From assembly GCA_035541215.1 (NCBI GenBank), contig DATKNV010000131.1, positions 37,771 to 101,770 on the forward strand: DNA of 64,000 nt, read 5' to 3'. Below, piece by piece: positions 49,806 to 58,200 of the stretch. The notes beneath the pieces were generated by a model. It saw only the letters and a program-made list of their open reading frames with translations, did not search any database and had not been told where the DNA came from. This DNA is from DASZHJ01 sp035541215. GTDB lineage: Bacteria; Pseudomonadota; Alphaproteobacteria; ATCC43930; CGMCC-115725. Each line of letters opens with the position of its first letter. The stretch's first letter is position 1. The position numbers and the translations under genes were made by a program.

Positions 49806-50555
49806 ATGAACTCGTGGGTCGCCGCCTATTCCCTCGCTTGCGTCTTCGGAGCCGCCGTCGTTCGAGGCTATAGCGGCTTCGGCTTCTCGCTACTGGCGAT
49901 CACCTCCCTGTCGCTGGTGCTCCCGCTCAGCGCGATCATCCCGCCGGTCTTCATGATGGAAGTGGCGGCAAGCCTGAGCCTGATGCCGAGCATCTGGAAG
50001 GACGTCCATTGGAAGGCGCTCGGTCTTCTCTGGCTCGGCTGCGCGCTCGGCACGCCCTTGGGCGTGCGGTTCCTCGCGACCGTTCCGGCGGCACCGATGA
50101 AGATCGCCCTCGCGATTGTCGTGCTTGCCGCGGCGGCGTTGCTCGGCAGCGGCTACCTCCGAAAGTCCATGCCAAGCGCCGGCGAGACGCTCGCGACCGG
50201 CGGCGTCGCGGGGCTGCTCAACGGCGCCTTCGGCATCGTGGCGCCGCCCGTGGTGGTCTTCTTTTTCGGCTCGCCCGCCGGAGCCGCCATCAGCCGCGCC
50301 TCGCTCGTCGCCTTCTTCGTCGGCACCGACAGCATGGGTCTCGGATTCCTCGCGCGCGAGGGCCTGGTGACGAGAGAGGGCTTCTACCTGTTTCTAATGC
50401 TCGTCCCAATGCTGCTTGCGGGCCAATGGCTCGGGGCGCGGAGCTTCAAGAAATCCGACCCCACCGAATTTCGCCGCTGGGCCCTGAGGATACTCTCCGT
50501 CCTGGCGCTCCTCACCGGACTCCAGGGCGGGCTCGCAATGGCAGGTGCGCGCTAG
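49806..50555 (+). CDS. TauE/SafE family membrane transporter
   Basis: A 249-aa TauE/SafE protein with about eight membrane segments. Landmarks are FGAAVVRGYSGFGFSLLAIT near the N-terminus, PLSAIIPPVFMMEVAASLSL and LNGAFGIVAPPVVVFFFGSP, which are the two pseudo-repeat re-entrant regions of the family. Relatives export sulfite, sulfoacetate or other organic anions, or take up small anions. It starts 10 bases after the aroE-like gene, so it is probably the last gene of the transcript beginning with the LVIVD gene. Substrate unknown; it might move an organic acid of this pathway. Confidence 0.85.
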   Translation: MNSWVAAYSLACVFGAAVVRGYSGFGFSLLAITSLSLVLPLSAIIPPVFMMEVAASLSLMPSIWKDVHWKALGLLWLGCALGTPLGVRFLATVPAAPMKIALAIVVLAAAALLGSGYLRKSMPSAGETLATGGVAGLLNGAFGIVAPPVVVFFFGSPAGAAISRASLVAFFVGTDSMGLGFLAREGLVTREGFYLFLMLVPMLLAGQWLGARSFKKSDPTEFRRWALRILSVLALLTGLQGGLAMAGAR

Positions 50556-50592
50556 CGGAGCTGCGCAACGGCTCCGACGGTTTCCATCGATG

Positions 50593-52077
50593 TCAGCCGA
50601 TCGGATCGAGCGGGTGGATCGGCCGCCGCACCTTCGTGAAGAGCTGCGGCGTGTAGATCTCCGAGCAGAGCGCGCCGGTGTCGACCAGCGCCACCTCGCG
50701 CGCGATCGGCTCGAAGGCCGCGCGGAAATGATGCATCGACTTGACCGCGACCGTCCGGTAGCGCGCGGGATCGATGCCGAGCGAGGTGAACTGGGCGAGG
50801 TCGTTGGCCTGGCCGTTGTTGGTGATGACGACGATGTCGACGCCGCCGACGCGGAAAACCATGGAGAGGCCGTAGTCGCGGGCGACGCCGCCGCCCATCG
50901 GACCCCAGGCGATGAATTTGCCGTTGGTGAGACAGGCGACCTCGCCCTCAAGCGTCAGAGGCCCGCCGCCCATGCTGGGATCGGTCTTGCCGCCGAGGGT
51001 GAGCGTCGTGCGCGCGCCGATCCCGGCCTTGATCCCCGCGCGCACCGCCTCGGGATCGCAGATCGCATGAAAGGCGACGCTCGCGAGCTTCGCCTCCACC
51101 ATCGCCTTCAAGAGCGCGGTCGCGTCGCCGTAGCCGCCGCCGCCGGGGTTGTCGGTGTAATCCGCGATCACCAGCGGCTTCTCGCCGGGCTTGCCCTTGC
51201 GCGCGCGGTCGATCACCTCGGCGATCGGCAGCAGCTTCGCCGTGTTGACCTCGCGCGTCTCCCAGGCGAAGTCCATGAGTGCCTCCGCGATCCCCTGCGC
51301 CTTGGGATTGGCGCCGTCGGTGGTGACCGTCGCGGTCGGGCCTACGTCGTGGATGTTGGCGCGCGTGAAGCCCGCGCAGAGGCTCACGACCAGCGCATCG
51401 CCGCGCTTTTCGACCGCGTCCGCGCGGCGGAGCGCCTCCACCATGGGCCCACTCTGCGTCCGCCCGTGATTGAGACCGTAGATCGTGGGCCGGCGCGCGA
51501 GCACCGTCTTCGGCCGGATTTCCCCGCGCATCGCACGCTCCAGCAGCTCCGCCCCCTGCCAGGCGCGCTCGTACTGGTCGATGTGAGGGTAGGTGCGAAA
51601 CGCGATGAGGCAGTTCGCGTAATCCGCCATCGCCTGGCTCACATTCGCATGAAGGTCGAGCGTCACCACAACCGGCGTGCCCTTGCCGATCACCTCGCGC
51701 AGCCGCCGCAGCAGCTCGCCCTCGCCGTCCTCGTAGTGCTCAGTCACCATCGCGCCGTGGAGATGCAACAGCGCGCCACCGATCGGCCCTTGCCGCCGCG
51801 CGCCGTCGAGAAGGAGCCGGCTCAGCTCCTCGAAAGCCTCGCGCGTGACGATGCCGGAGGGGTTGGCGCTCGCGGAGACCGGGTGGACGAGGCTCCAGCC
51901 GTATTTGTCCGCGGCCTCGAAGGTGGCGCCCAGCGCCGAGCGGGTGCCGCGATAGGCTCCGGGAATCTCGTTCTCCAGATGGAAATCGCGGCGGCGGAAG
52001 GCCGCCATGTCCGTGAGCTGGCGGCTGAAGGTGTTGGTCTCGTGCATGATGCGGCCGGCTAGCACGCGCTTTCCCAT
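50593..52077 (-). CDS. mlrC: M81 family metallopeptidase (microcystinase C, MlrC-like)
   Basis: A 494-aa MlrC-family protein. The N-terminal half carries IMHETNTFSRQLTDMAAFRR (about 10-29), LLHLHGAMVTEHYEDGEGEL (zinc His region), VTLDLHANVSQAMADYANCL and RTYPHIDQYERAWQGAELL; the C-terminal MlrC_C half includes VIADYTDNPGGGGYGDATAL and VKSMHHFRAAFEPIAREVAL. All zinc-ligand candidates (Asp, His) are present. Despite the name, most homologues live in soil bacteria that see no microcystin and probably cleave other linear peptides or amides. GGGGAGCCCC precedes ATG 52077. Single gene, 74 bases after hemN on the same strand. Confidence 0.92.
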   Translation of the reverse strand: MGKRVLAGRIMHETNTFSRQLTDMAAFRRRDFHLENEIPGAYRGTRSALGATFEAADKYGWSLVHPVSASANPSGIVTREAFEELSRLLLDGARRQGPIGGALLHLHGAMVTEHYEDGEGELLRRLREVIGKGTPVVVTLDLHANVSQAMADYANCLIAFRTYPHIDQYERAWQGAELLERAMRGEIRPKTVLARRPTIYGLNHGRTQSGPMVEALRRADAVEKRGDALVVSLCAGFTRANIHDVGPTATVTTDGANPKAQGIAEALMDFAWETREVNTAKLLPIAEVIDRARKGKPGEKPLVIADYTDNPGGGGYGDATALLKAMVEAKLASVAFHAICDPEAVRAGIKAGIGARTTLTLGGKTDPSMGGGPLTLEGEVACLTNGKFIAWGPMGGGVARDYGLSMVFRVGGVDIVVITNNGQANDLAQFTSLGIDPARYRTVAVKSMHHFRAAFEPIAREVALVDTGALCSEIYTPQLFTKVRRPIHPLDPIG

Positions 52078-52151
52078 GGGGCTCCCCTTTCGTGATCGCA
52101 GCGGAGCCCCAGTCTAGCCGGAGAGAGGCCGCTTCGTCAGGCCAAGAGGCT

Positions 52152-53507
52152 TCAGACCGCGACGGCGTGGCGGCCGCTTTCCGGCTCCAGATAGGCATCG
52201 AAGACGGCCGCAACGCAGCGCAGCAGCGGCCTCGCCTCCTCCGGTATCGTCACCGCGCGTCCATCGAGCCGCGCCAGACCATCGGCGACGAGCGGGCAAA
52301 GCCGCGCGAGCGAGTCGTCGAGCGCGCCGACCTTGAGGCCGCGACGGCGACACACCTCCGCCACGTCGACACGGAGATCGCACATAAGACGCTCGATCAC
52401 GTCGCGCCGCAGGCGATCCTCTTCGCTGAGCGCAATGCCCCGGGCGGTCGCGAGGCTCCCAGCTTCGGCGCTCTCTTGCCACGCAGCGATGCGCGGGGTG
52501 TTCTGGACATAGCCCTGCGGGAGCTCGCCGATGGCCGAGGCGCCGAAACCCAGCAGGGCCTCTGCGGGATCGTCGGTGTAGCCCTGGAAGTTCCGGCGCA
52601 GACGGCCTTCCTCCTGAGCGCGCGCGAGCGGGTCCGCGGGCCGCGCGTAGTGATCGAGCCCGACCCGCCGGTATCCCGCCGCGACGAGCGTCTCCGCGAC
52701 CGCTCGCTCCTGGCGCCAACGCTCCGCCGCACCCGGCAGCGCCGCGGCGTCGAGCCGCTGCTGATGCCGCTTCAGATGCGGCACGTGCGCGTAGCCGAAG
52801 ACCGCGAGCCGGTCCGGCGCCAAGGTCAGCGCCGCTGCCGCGGTCTCCTTGCACGATTCGGCGGTCTCGTGCGGGAGCCCGTAGAGGAGGTCGACGTTGA
52901 GAGCCGCGATCCCCGTGCCGCGGAGCGCGGCTGCCGCGGCCTGGGTCCGCACGAGGGTCTGGATGCGGTTCACCTCGCGCTGCACTCGGGAATCGAAGGA
53001 CTGCACGCCGAGACTTGCGCGGCTGACTCCGCTTCGCGCGAGCGCTGCCGCCATGGCCTCGTCGAGGCACCGGGGATCGATCTCGACCGCGACCTCCGCG
53101 CCCGGCTCGAAAGCGAAGCGCCGCCGCAGCAATCCCATGACGCGCTCAAATGCCTCGGCGCCGACGATGGTCGGCGTGCCGCCGCCCCAGTGGATGTGCG
53201 CGACCTTTCGCGGCGAGCTCAGGATATCCGCGACGAGCCCGATCTCCTTTTCGAGCGCCGCGAGGTAGCGGTCGATCGCGGCCCGATCGCCGGCAACCAT
53301 GGTGTGGCAGCCGCAATACCAGCAGAGCGAGCGGCAGAATGGGATATGCAGATAAAGCGAGAGCCGAGCCGAGTCAGATAGGCGCGATAGCCAGTCACGA
53401 TAGGTATTCGCGTCCACGGCCGCACTGAAATGGGGCGCCGACGGATAGCTGGTATAGCGCGGAACGCGCTCGTTCACGTATTTGTCGATTGCTCTGAACG
53501 GCATCAT
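52152..53507 (-). CDS. hemN: Oxygen-independent coproporphyrinogen III dehydrogenase HemN
   Basis: A 451-aa radical-SAM enzyme that converts coproporphyrinogen III to protoporphyrinogen IX without oxygen. The cluster motif CRSLCWYCGCH (CX3CX2C) is at about residues 60-70 after YLHIPFCR; HWGGGTPTIVGAEAFERVMG, LGVQSFDSRVQREVNRIQT and LLYGLPHETAESC follow; the HemN-specific GYTDDPAEALLGFGASAIG and the C-terminal domain are complete. The double ATG at 53507/53504 has GAGG at good spacing; the frame opens at 53534. A perfect FNR/FixK site lies 93 bases upstream, fitting microaerobic induction. Confidence 0.95.
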   Translation of the reverse strand: MMPFRAIDKYVNERVPRYTSYPSAPHFSAAVDANTYRDWLSRLSDSARLSLYLHIPFCRSLCWYCGCHTMVAGDRAAIDRYLAALEKEIGLVADILSSPRKVAHIHWGGGTPTIVGAEAFERVMGLLRRRFAFEPGAEVAVEIDPRCLDEAMAAALARSGVSRASLGVQSFDSRVQREVNRIQTLVRTQAAAAALRGTGIAALNVDLLYGLPHETAESCKETAAAALTLAPDRLAVFGYAHVPHLKRHQQRLDAAALPGAAERWRQERAVAETLVAAGYRRVGLDHYARPADPLARAQEEGRLRRNFQGYTDDPAEALLGFGASAIGELPQGYVQNTPRIAAWQESAEAGSLATARGIALSEEDRLRRDVIERLMCDLRVDVAEVCRRRGLKVGALDDSLARLCPLVADGLARLDGRAVTIPEEARPLLRCVAAVFDAYLEPESGRHAVAV

Positions 53508-53561
53508 GTCGGCCTCGCTCGGAATCGGCCGCAATCTTGCGTCGGCGCGGACGCTGCGTCT

Positions 53562-53575
53562 CTGAGATGGATCAA
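53562..53575. promoter_or_regulatory. Degenerate second FNR/FixK half-site
   Basis: CTGAG-ATGG-ATCAA keeps the right half of the TTGAT-N4-ATCAA consensus perfectly and matches three of five bases on the left. It lies 25 bases from the perfect box and nearer hemN, where a second site can act as a repression or co-activation site in FixK/FNR systems. Weak evidence on its own. Confidence 0.3.
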
Positions 53576-53599
53576 GCGCCGCTTACGGGGCATCGGCGT

Positions 53600-53613
53600 T
53601 TGATCCAGATCAA
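53600..53613. promoter_or_regulatory. Perfect FNR/FixK box (anaerobox)
   Basis: TTGATCCAGATCAA matches the consensus TTGAT-N4-ATCAA at all ten defined positions. It lies between hemN (start 53507, minus) and the 2OG-oxygenase gene (start 53667, plus), 93 and 54 bases from the two starts. The palindrome can serve either direction. The Crp/Fnr protein at the right window edge has the matching recognition helix. Confidence 0.85.
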
Positions 53614-53666
53614 TTCAGTTCTCGCGAAGTTCCGTTAATCGGCTGGGGCACCTTCGGAGGGACCTC

Positions 53667-54311
53667 ATGCCGCTCATCCACCTCGACGCGCTTCGCAAGG
53701 CGCCCCTGACGCGGGACCCGTTCCTCTTCACGGTGGTGCCCGGCTTCATCCCCGTGGAGCGCACGCGGGCAATCATCGAGGATTTCCCGGCCATCGCGCA
53801 TGCGGGGCTGCTGCCGCTGGAGGCCACCTCCTTCGGGCCGCGCTTTCGCGAGGTGATCGAGGAGCTCCGGAGCGCGCCGGTGGCACGCGCCTTCTCCGAA
53901 AAGTTCGACATCGACCTCGAGGGGCGTCCCCTCATGATCACCGTGCGCGGCCGCTGCCAGGAGAAGGACGGGCGCATCCACACCGACAGCGTGGCAAAAC
54001 TGGTGACGGCCCTCCTCTACTTCAACGATGCCTGGGAGGCCGAGGGCGGGCGCCTTCGTCTCCTGCGCGGACCGGACGATCTCGAGGACGCGATCGCGGA
54101 GGTGCCGCCTTCCGCGGGGACGCTGGTAGCGTTCCGGCGCTCGGAGAATTCCTATCACGGCCACAAGCCCTTCAGCGGCGTGCGACGCTACGTCATGCTC
54201 AATTGGATGGCGAGCACGCTTGCCGCGCGCCGCGAGCTCGCGCGGCACAGCCTCTCCGCGCATTGGAAGCGCTGGATGCATCCGGCGGCGGCGGCCGCGC
54301 TATCGCAATGA
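53667..54311 (+). CDS. 2OG-Fe(II) oxygenase, first of a pair
   Basis: A 214-aa protein with the double-stranded beta-helix site of 2-oxoglutarate/Fe(II) dioxygenases: RIHTDSVAKLVTALLYFNDA (HxD at about 111-113), EGGRLRLL, then the distal His and Arg in SENSYHGHKPFSGVRRYVML (about 160-180). The N-terminal part begins PFLFTVVPGFIPVERTRAII. CGGAGGGACCTC precedes the ATG. No signal peptide. The start lies 54 bases from the FNR box. A second, more distant oxygenase follows after seven bases. Substrate unknown; such pairs hydroxylate small molecules, sugars or proteins. Confidence 0.82.
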   Translation: MPLIHLDALRKAPLTRDPFLFTVVPGFIPVERTRAIIEDFPAIAHAGLLPLEATSFGPRFREVIEELRSAPVARAFSEKFDIDLEGRPLMITVRGRCQEKDGRIHTDSVAKLVTALLYFNDAWEAEGGRLRLLRGPDDLEDAIAEVPPSAGTLVAFRRSENSYHGHKPFSGVRRYVMLNWMASTLAARRELARHSLSAHWKRWMHPAAAAALSQ

Positions 54312-54318
54312 GGCCGGC

Positions 54319-54975
54319 ATGACCGAGGCCTCCGGCATTTCCCGGCATTTCCTGCGGGCGCTCGATCGCTCGACCGCCGGCGAGACACCGTTCCGGCATT
54401 GGCTGCTCCAGGACATGCTGCCGGAGGAGACCTGCAGGCAGATCGATGCGCTCCCTTTCGAGCCGCCGCCGATCGACGACACTCTCGGCAAGCGCGAGAC
54501 GCACAACAGCACACGCAGCTTCTTTTCCGCAGACCGCCGCGCGCGCTTCGCCGTTTGCCGCGACGTCGCGGGGGCATTGCAGAGCCCAGAGGTGACTCGC
54601 GAGATCGAGCGGCGCTGCGGAATCGCCCTCGGTGGCAGCCATCTCCGGATCGAGTATTGCCTCGACACCGACGGCTTCTGGCTGGAGCCGCACACGGACA
54701 TCGGCGCCAAGCTCTTCACCATGCTGATCTACCTATCGGACGAGCCGGGCTCCGAGGCATGGGGCACGGATCTCCTCGATGACGACCTCGAGATCGTCGC
54801 GACGGCTCCCTACCGGCGCAATGCCGGACTCATCTTTATCCCGGGCCCCAATACCTGGCACGGCTTCCATCGCCGCGAGATCGCGGGGGTGCGGCGCTCC
54901 CTCATCGTCAACTACGTGAAGCCGGAATGGCGCTCGCGCCACGAGCTCGCGTTTCCGGACATGCCGGTCGGCTGA
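54319..54975 (+). CDS. 2OG-Fe(II) oxygenase, second of a pair
   Basis: A 218-aa 2OG-Fe(II) dioxygenase-like protein. The iron site is WLEPHTDIGAKLFTMLIYLS (HTD at about 127-129) and PGPNTWHGFHRREIAGVRRS (distal His and 2OG-binding Arg at about 184-197), with EAWGTDLLDDD between. It begins EASGISRHFLRALDRSTAGE, followed by PFRHWLLQDMLPEETCRQID. It starts seven bases after the first oxygenase gene and shows only the fold-level pattern in common with it, so the two are probably not a recent duplication. Convergent with the cbb3 operon tail. Substrate unknown. Confidence 0.8.
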   Translation: MTEASGISRHFLRALDRSTAGETPFRHWLLQDMLPEETCRQIDALPFEPPPIDDTLGKRETHNSTRSFFSADRRARFAVCRDVAGALQSPEVTREIERRCGIALGGSHLRIEYCLDTDGFWLEPHTDIGAKLFTMLIYLSDEPGSEAWGTDLLDDDLEIVATAPYRRNAGLIFIPGPNTWHGFHRREIAGVRRSLIVNYVKPEWRSRHELAFPDMPVG

Positions 54976-54978
54976 GGC

Positions 54979-55158
54979 CTATTTGGCGCGCTCCTCCGCG
55001 TCGAAGTGCTTCTTGACGAGCCAGAAGTTGAACAGCACCGCGAAGGCGAAGAGCGCCAGGCCGAAGAAGTACATGCCGATGTCGTAGGCCCCTGAGGCGA
55101 GGAAGAGGCCGACGATGCCGAGGAAGGCGAGCACGAGGCCGAGAATCCATTCGATCAT
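54979..55158 (-). CDS. Small two-helix membrane protein coupled to ccoS (59 aa)
   Basis: A 59-aa frame whose ATG (55158) overlaps the ccoS stop in an ATGA, so it is translationally coupled to the cbb3 assembly operon. Two membrane helices are clear: residues 3-20 (EWILGLVLAFLGIVGLFL) and 25-47 (DIGMYFFGLALFAFAVLFN, then FWLV). A charged tail KKHFDAEERAK follows. It has the size and form of small oxidase subunits or assembly helpers such as CcoM, CcoH or CydX but no sequence match that I recognise. Position as ninth gene of the operon is the main evidence for a role in cbb3 oxidase biogenesis. Confidence 0.75.
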   Translation of the reverse strand: MIEWILGLVLAFLGIVGLFLASGAYDIGMYFFGLALFAFAVLFNFWLVKKHFDAEERAK

Positions 55159-55337
55159 GGCGGCAGTCTCCTGTCGGAAGCGGGGGGTTCGGTGTCGGAG
55201 GGATCGTCGAAGAGCACGCGGCCCGCGGCGCCGTCGAGATCGTCGAATTGGCCGGAGCGCAGCGCCCAGAGGAAGGCGACGAGGCCCGCGAGGCCCATCG
55301 CGAGCGCGATCGGGATGAGATAGAGGATGCCCGTCAT
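55155..55337 (-). CDS. ccoS: cbb3-type cytochrome oxidase assembly protein CcoS/FixS
   Basis: A 60-aa protein with one N-terminal membrane helix (LYLIPIALAMGLAGLVAFLW) followed by the diagnostic ALRSGQFDDLDGAAGRVLFD. CcoS/FixS works with the copper ATPase CcoI/FixI in delivering copper or maturing CcoN. It overlaps fixI upstream and the 59-aa gene downstream by four bases each. The acidic Pro-rich tail (about 45-60) is variable in the family. Confidence 0.93.
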   Translation of the reverse strand: MTGILYLIPIALAMGLAGLVAFLWALRSGQFDDLDGAAGRVLFDDPSDTEPPASDRRLPP

Positions 55338-57715
55338 GCGCGCCTCCCGAGCCGGAGCGCGTTCGCGACGACGGCGATGGAGGAGCCGGACATGGCCGCC
55401 GCCGCCAGCGGCGGCGTCACCATTCCCGCAATCGCCAGCGGCACGGCCGCGAGGTTGTAGAGGATCGCGAAGCCAATGTTCTCGCGGACGAGACGCTCGC
55501 TGCGCCGTGCGACTTCCAGAACCTCCGTGACAGCGCGGAGCGAGGCACCCTGAAAAATCACGTCGGCCGCGGTCTGGCAGAGATCGGCCGCCGATGAGGG
55601 CGAGATCGAGACGTGCGCCGACGCCAGCGCCGGCCCGTCATTGAGCCCATCGCCGACCATGAGGACACGATCGCCGACGGAGGAGAGGCGCCGCAGCGTC
55701 TCGCACTTCTCCGCGGGCGAGACCCGCGCCGTCCACTCCTCGATGCCGAGCTCGGATGCGATGCGCCCGACGGCTTCCGCACGATCGCCGGAAAGCAGCA
55801 CCAGCCTCTTGCCCATCGCCCGCAGACGAGAGACCGTCTCCACCGCATCCGGGCGAAGCTCGTCCTCGAACCGGAAGCGCAGCGACGCGAGCCCGGGCCT
55901 CACGAGCCACAGCTCGAGATCCGCATCGCCGCTCGCGGCGAGCTCGGACACGCCGCACCATCGGCGGCTGCCCAGGCGCATCTCTCCCTCGGGGGTCGAG
56001 CGCGAGAGACCCTCGCCGGGATGCTCCTCGACATCCTCTGCCGCCCGAGCCCCCGGGGCGGCGCGGCAAAGCGCGCGGCTCAGGGGATGACGGCTGTGCA
56101 CGGCGAAAGATGCCGCCTCGCGCAGGTCCTCTTGCCCGAAGCTGCCGTCGCGGCAGAGCTCCGGGCGGCCGCGTGTGAGCGTGCCTGTCTTGTCGAAGAC
56201 GACGGTGTCGACCTCGCTGAGCCGCTCGAGCGCGGTCGCGGATTTCAGGAGAATGCCCGCGCGGAAGAGCCGATTACAGGCGATCACCTGGACCACCGGC
56301 ACCGCCAAGCCGAGCGCGCAGGGGCAAGTGATAATGAGCACCGCGACCGCGTTGAGAAGCGCCGTCTGCCAGGGGCTCGCGATCACCCAGCCCGCGAAGG
56401 TCGCGAGCGCCAATAGATGCACCGCGGGCGCGTAGCGCCGCGCGACCCGGTCGGCGAGCGCCACGAGCCGAGCGCGGCCGCGCTCGGCGGCCTCCATGAG
56501 CCGCACGACCTCCGCGAGGAAGGTCCGCTCGCCGACCGCGCGCACCGTCACGCGCAGCGGCGCTGCGATGTTGAGCATGCCCGCGAGCACGTCGCTGCCG
56601 GGCTCGACGGAGTGTGGCAGACTCTCGCCGTCGATGAGGCTCTTGTCGACGGAGGAGCGGCCCTGGCTCACGGACCCGTCGGCGGGAATGCGCTCGCCCG
56701 CCGCCACCAGAACGCTGTCGCCGACCGCGAGGCTCGCCACGGGCACGCGGCGGGATGATCCGTCCGCGCTCAGGACCGTCGCGGGCGCGGCGGCGAAGCG
56801 CAGCAGGTGCTCGGCTGCCGAGCGCACGCGGCCGCGGGCGCGGCGATCGAGGTAGCGGCCCACCAGCAGGAAGAACAGCAGCATCGCCACGGACTCGAAA
56901 TAGGCGTGCGGGCCCGAGCGCGCGGTCTCGAAGAGGCTCATCCCCGTCGCGAGGATGACGCCCACGGAGATCGGCACGTCCATGTTGGTGCGGCGAGCGC
57001 CGAGCGCCGCAATGGCGGAGCGAAAGAACGGGCGCCCCGCAAAGACGATCGCGGGCAGCGCAATCAGGGCGGAGACCCAGTGCAGGAGGTCCCGGGTCGC
57101 GGGCCCCATCTCGCCCGGAAATCCAGCCCAGATCGCGACCGAGAGCAGCATCACGTTGGCGGCAGCGAAGCCCGCGACGGCGAGCGCGCGCAGAAGCGCC
57201 CGCTCCTCCTCCGAGGGACCGCTCTCGCGTGCGGCGTCGTAGGGGATGACGCGGTAGCCGAGGCGCTGCACCGTCCGCACCATCCTCGTTGCGGCCTCGG
57301 CCTCGCCGCGCCAGCGCAGGAAGAGGCGCCGGGTCGTGAGGTTGACGCGGGCGGCGATTACCGCGGGGTCGCGCTGCAGCGCCTGCTCGATGAGCCAGAC
57401 GCAGGCCGCGCAGTGGAGCCCGTCCACGAGCGATGCCAAAGACGCCGTGCCGTCGCCCGCCGCCGCCGCGTAGAGCCTCGCGTCCCCCGCCGGCTCCTCC
57501 GGCGGGCGCGGCCGGCGCGCGCGGGGATCGAAGCTGCGGCCGGCATAATAGCGCTCGAGCCCGAGCTCGCGGATGAAAGCGTAGGCGCCCGCGCAGCCGG
57601 AGCAGCAGAAATCGCCTCCACCCCGCGCCATCGGCGCCCCGCAGTGCCGGCACGCCGCTGCGGCGGCGGCGCGCTCCGGCGCTCGGGAGGGAGCGAGGGT
57701 GGTTACCGCGCTCAT
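55334..57715 (-). CDS. fixI: Copper-exporting P-type ATPase CcoI/FixI
   Basis: A 793-aa P1B-type ATPase required for copper supply to cbb3 oxidase. The N-terminus has a zinc-ribbon-like CRHCGAPM ... FCCSGC (about 21-43) typical of FixI, then a heavy-metal domain with GLHCAACVWLIEQAL (CxxC, about 97-111). Eight membrane segments include the transport motif ITCPCALGLAVPV; the actuator has DGESLPHSVEPGS, the phosphorylation site is DKTGTLTRG, and the hinge is MVGDGLNDGPALASAHV. ATG 57715 overlaps the fixH stop; the longer frame from 57784 runs inside fixH. All catalytic residues are intact. Confidence 0.95.
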   Translation of the reverse strand: MSAVTTLAPSRAPERAAAAAACRHCGAPMARGGGDFCCSGCAGAYAFIRELGLERYYAGRSFDPRARRPRPPEEPAGDARLYAAAAGDGTASLASLVDGLHCAACVWLIEQALQRDPAVIAARVNLTTRRLFLRWRGEAEAATRMVRTVQRLGYRVIPYDAARESGPSEEERALLRALAVAGFAAANVMLLSVAIWAGFPGEMGPATRDLLHWVSALIALPAIVFAGRPFFRSAIAALGARRTNMDVPISVGVILATGMSLFETARSGPHAYFESVAMLLFFLLVGRYLDRRARGRVRSAAEHLLRFAAAPATVLSADGSSRRVPVASLAVGDSVLVAAGERIPADGSVSQGRSSVDKSLIDGESLPHSVEPGSDVLAGMLNIAAPLRVTVRAVGERTFLAEVVRLMEAAERGRARLVALADRVARRYAPAVHLLALATFAGWVIASPWQTALLNAVAVLIITCPCALGLAVPVVQVIACNRLFRAGILLKSATALERLSEVDTVVFDKTGTLTRGRPELCRDGSFGQEDLREAASFAVHSRHPLSRALCRAAPGARAAEDVEEHPGEGLSRSTPEGEMRLGSRRWCGVSELAASGDADLELWLVRPGLASLRFRFEDELRPDAVETVSRLRAMGKRLVLLSGDRAEAVGRIASELGIEEWTARVSPAEKCETLRRLSSVGDRVLMVGDGLNDGPALASAHVSISPSSAADLCQTAADVIFQGASLRAVTEVLEVARRSERLVRENIGFAILYNLAAVPLAIAGMVTPPLAAAAMSGSSIAVVANALRLGRRA

Positions 57716-58200
57716 GGCGCGACGATGCGCTCCACGTAGCGGTAGGTGTCGACGCCGCGGCGCGCGGTCACGCGCAGCTCCCAAAGCCCGGGCTGCGGCA
57801 GCGTCACTGCGGTGGAATAACCGCTGGAGGTGGCCTCCAGGGCGAGCCGCTGCGGAGGAAGCGGCTCGACGGGCCGCACCACGGCGACGCTCACCGAGAG
57901 TCCCGAGACAGTCGCGCCCGCGCGGTCGCGGACCTCCGCGACGATGGTGCCGGAATGCTCTGCGCCCGCGATGAATCGAACGGTGCCCTTCCAGCCCAGA
58001 GCGGCCTCGGCCTCGCCCTCAGCCAGCACCTCGTTATAGCCGTTGCCGAGCTCGAAAGGATGCGCGGTGACGAGGCCCGGGTCGGAGCGCAGCGCGAAAT
58101 AGGCGAGCGCGCCGTTGACCACCGCCACCACGACGAAAATCGCCGCGATCATCCAGGGGATCCAACGGAGATTGCCAAAGGCGGCGATGCGTCTGCTCAT
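57712..58200 (-). CDS. fixH: FixH/CcoH family protein
   Basis: A 162-aa membrane-anchored protein. One helix near the N-terminus (WIPWMIAAIFVVVAVVNGAL, about 13-32) is followed by the periplasmic FixH domain with ALRSDPGLVTAHPFELGNGY and a C-terminal beta-rich part (SGYSTAVTLPQPGLWELRVT, DTYRYVERIVAP). CcoH/FixH associates with CcoN and CcoP during cbb3 assembly. It overlaps fixG and fixI by four bases each. Confidence 0.92.
   Translation of the reverse strand: MSRRIAAFGNLRWIPWMIAAIFVVVAVVNGALAYFALRSDPGLVTAHPFELGNGYNEVLAEGEAEAALGWKGTVRFIAGAEHSGTIVAEVRDRAGATVSGLSVSVAVVRPVEPLPPQRLALEATSSGYSTAVTLPQPGLWELRVTARRGVDTYRYVERIVAP

Noticed and set aside
50593..52077. A microcystin-degradation gene cluster
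   Set aside because: Only the mlrC-type gene is present; mlrA, mlrB and mlrD are not in the window, and M81 homologues are widespread in bacteria that never meet microcystin.
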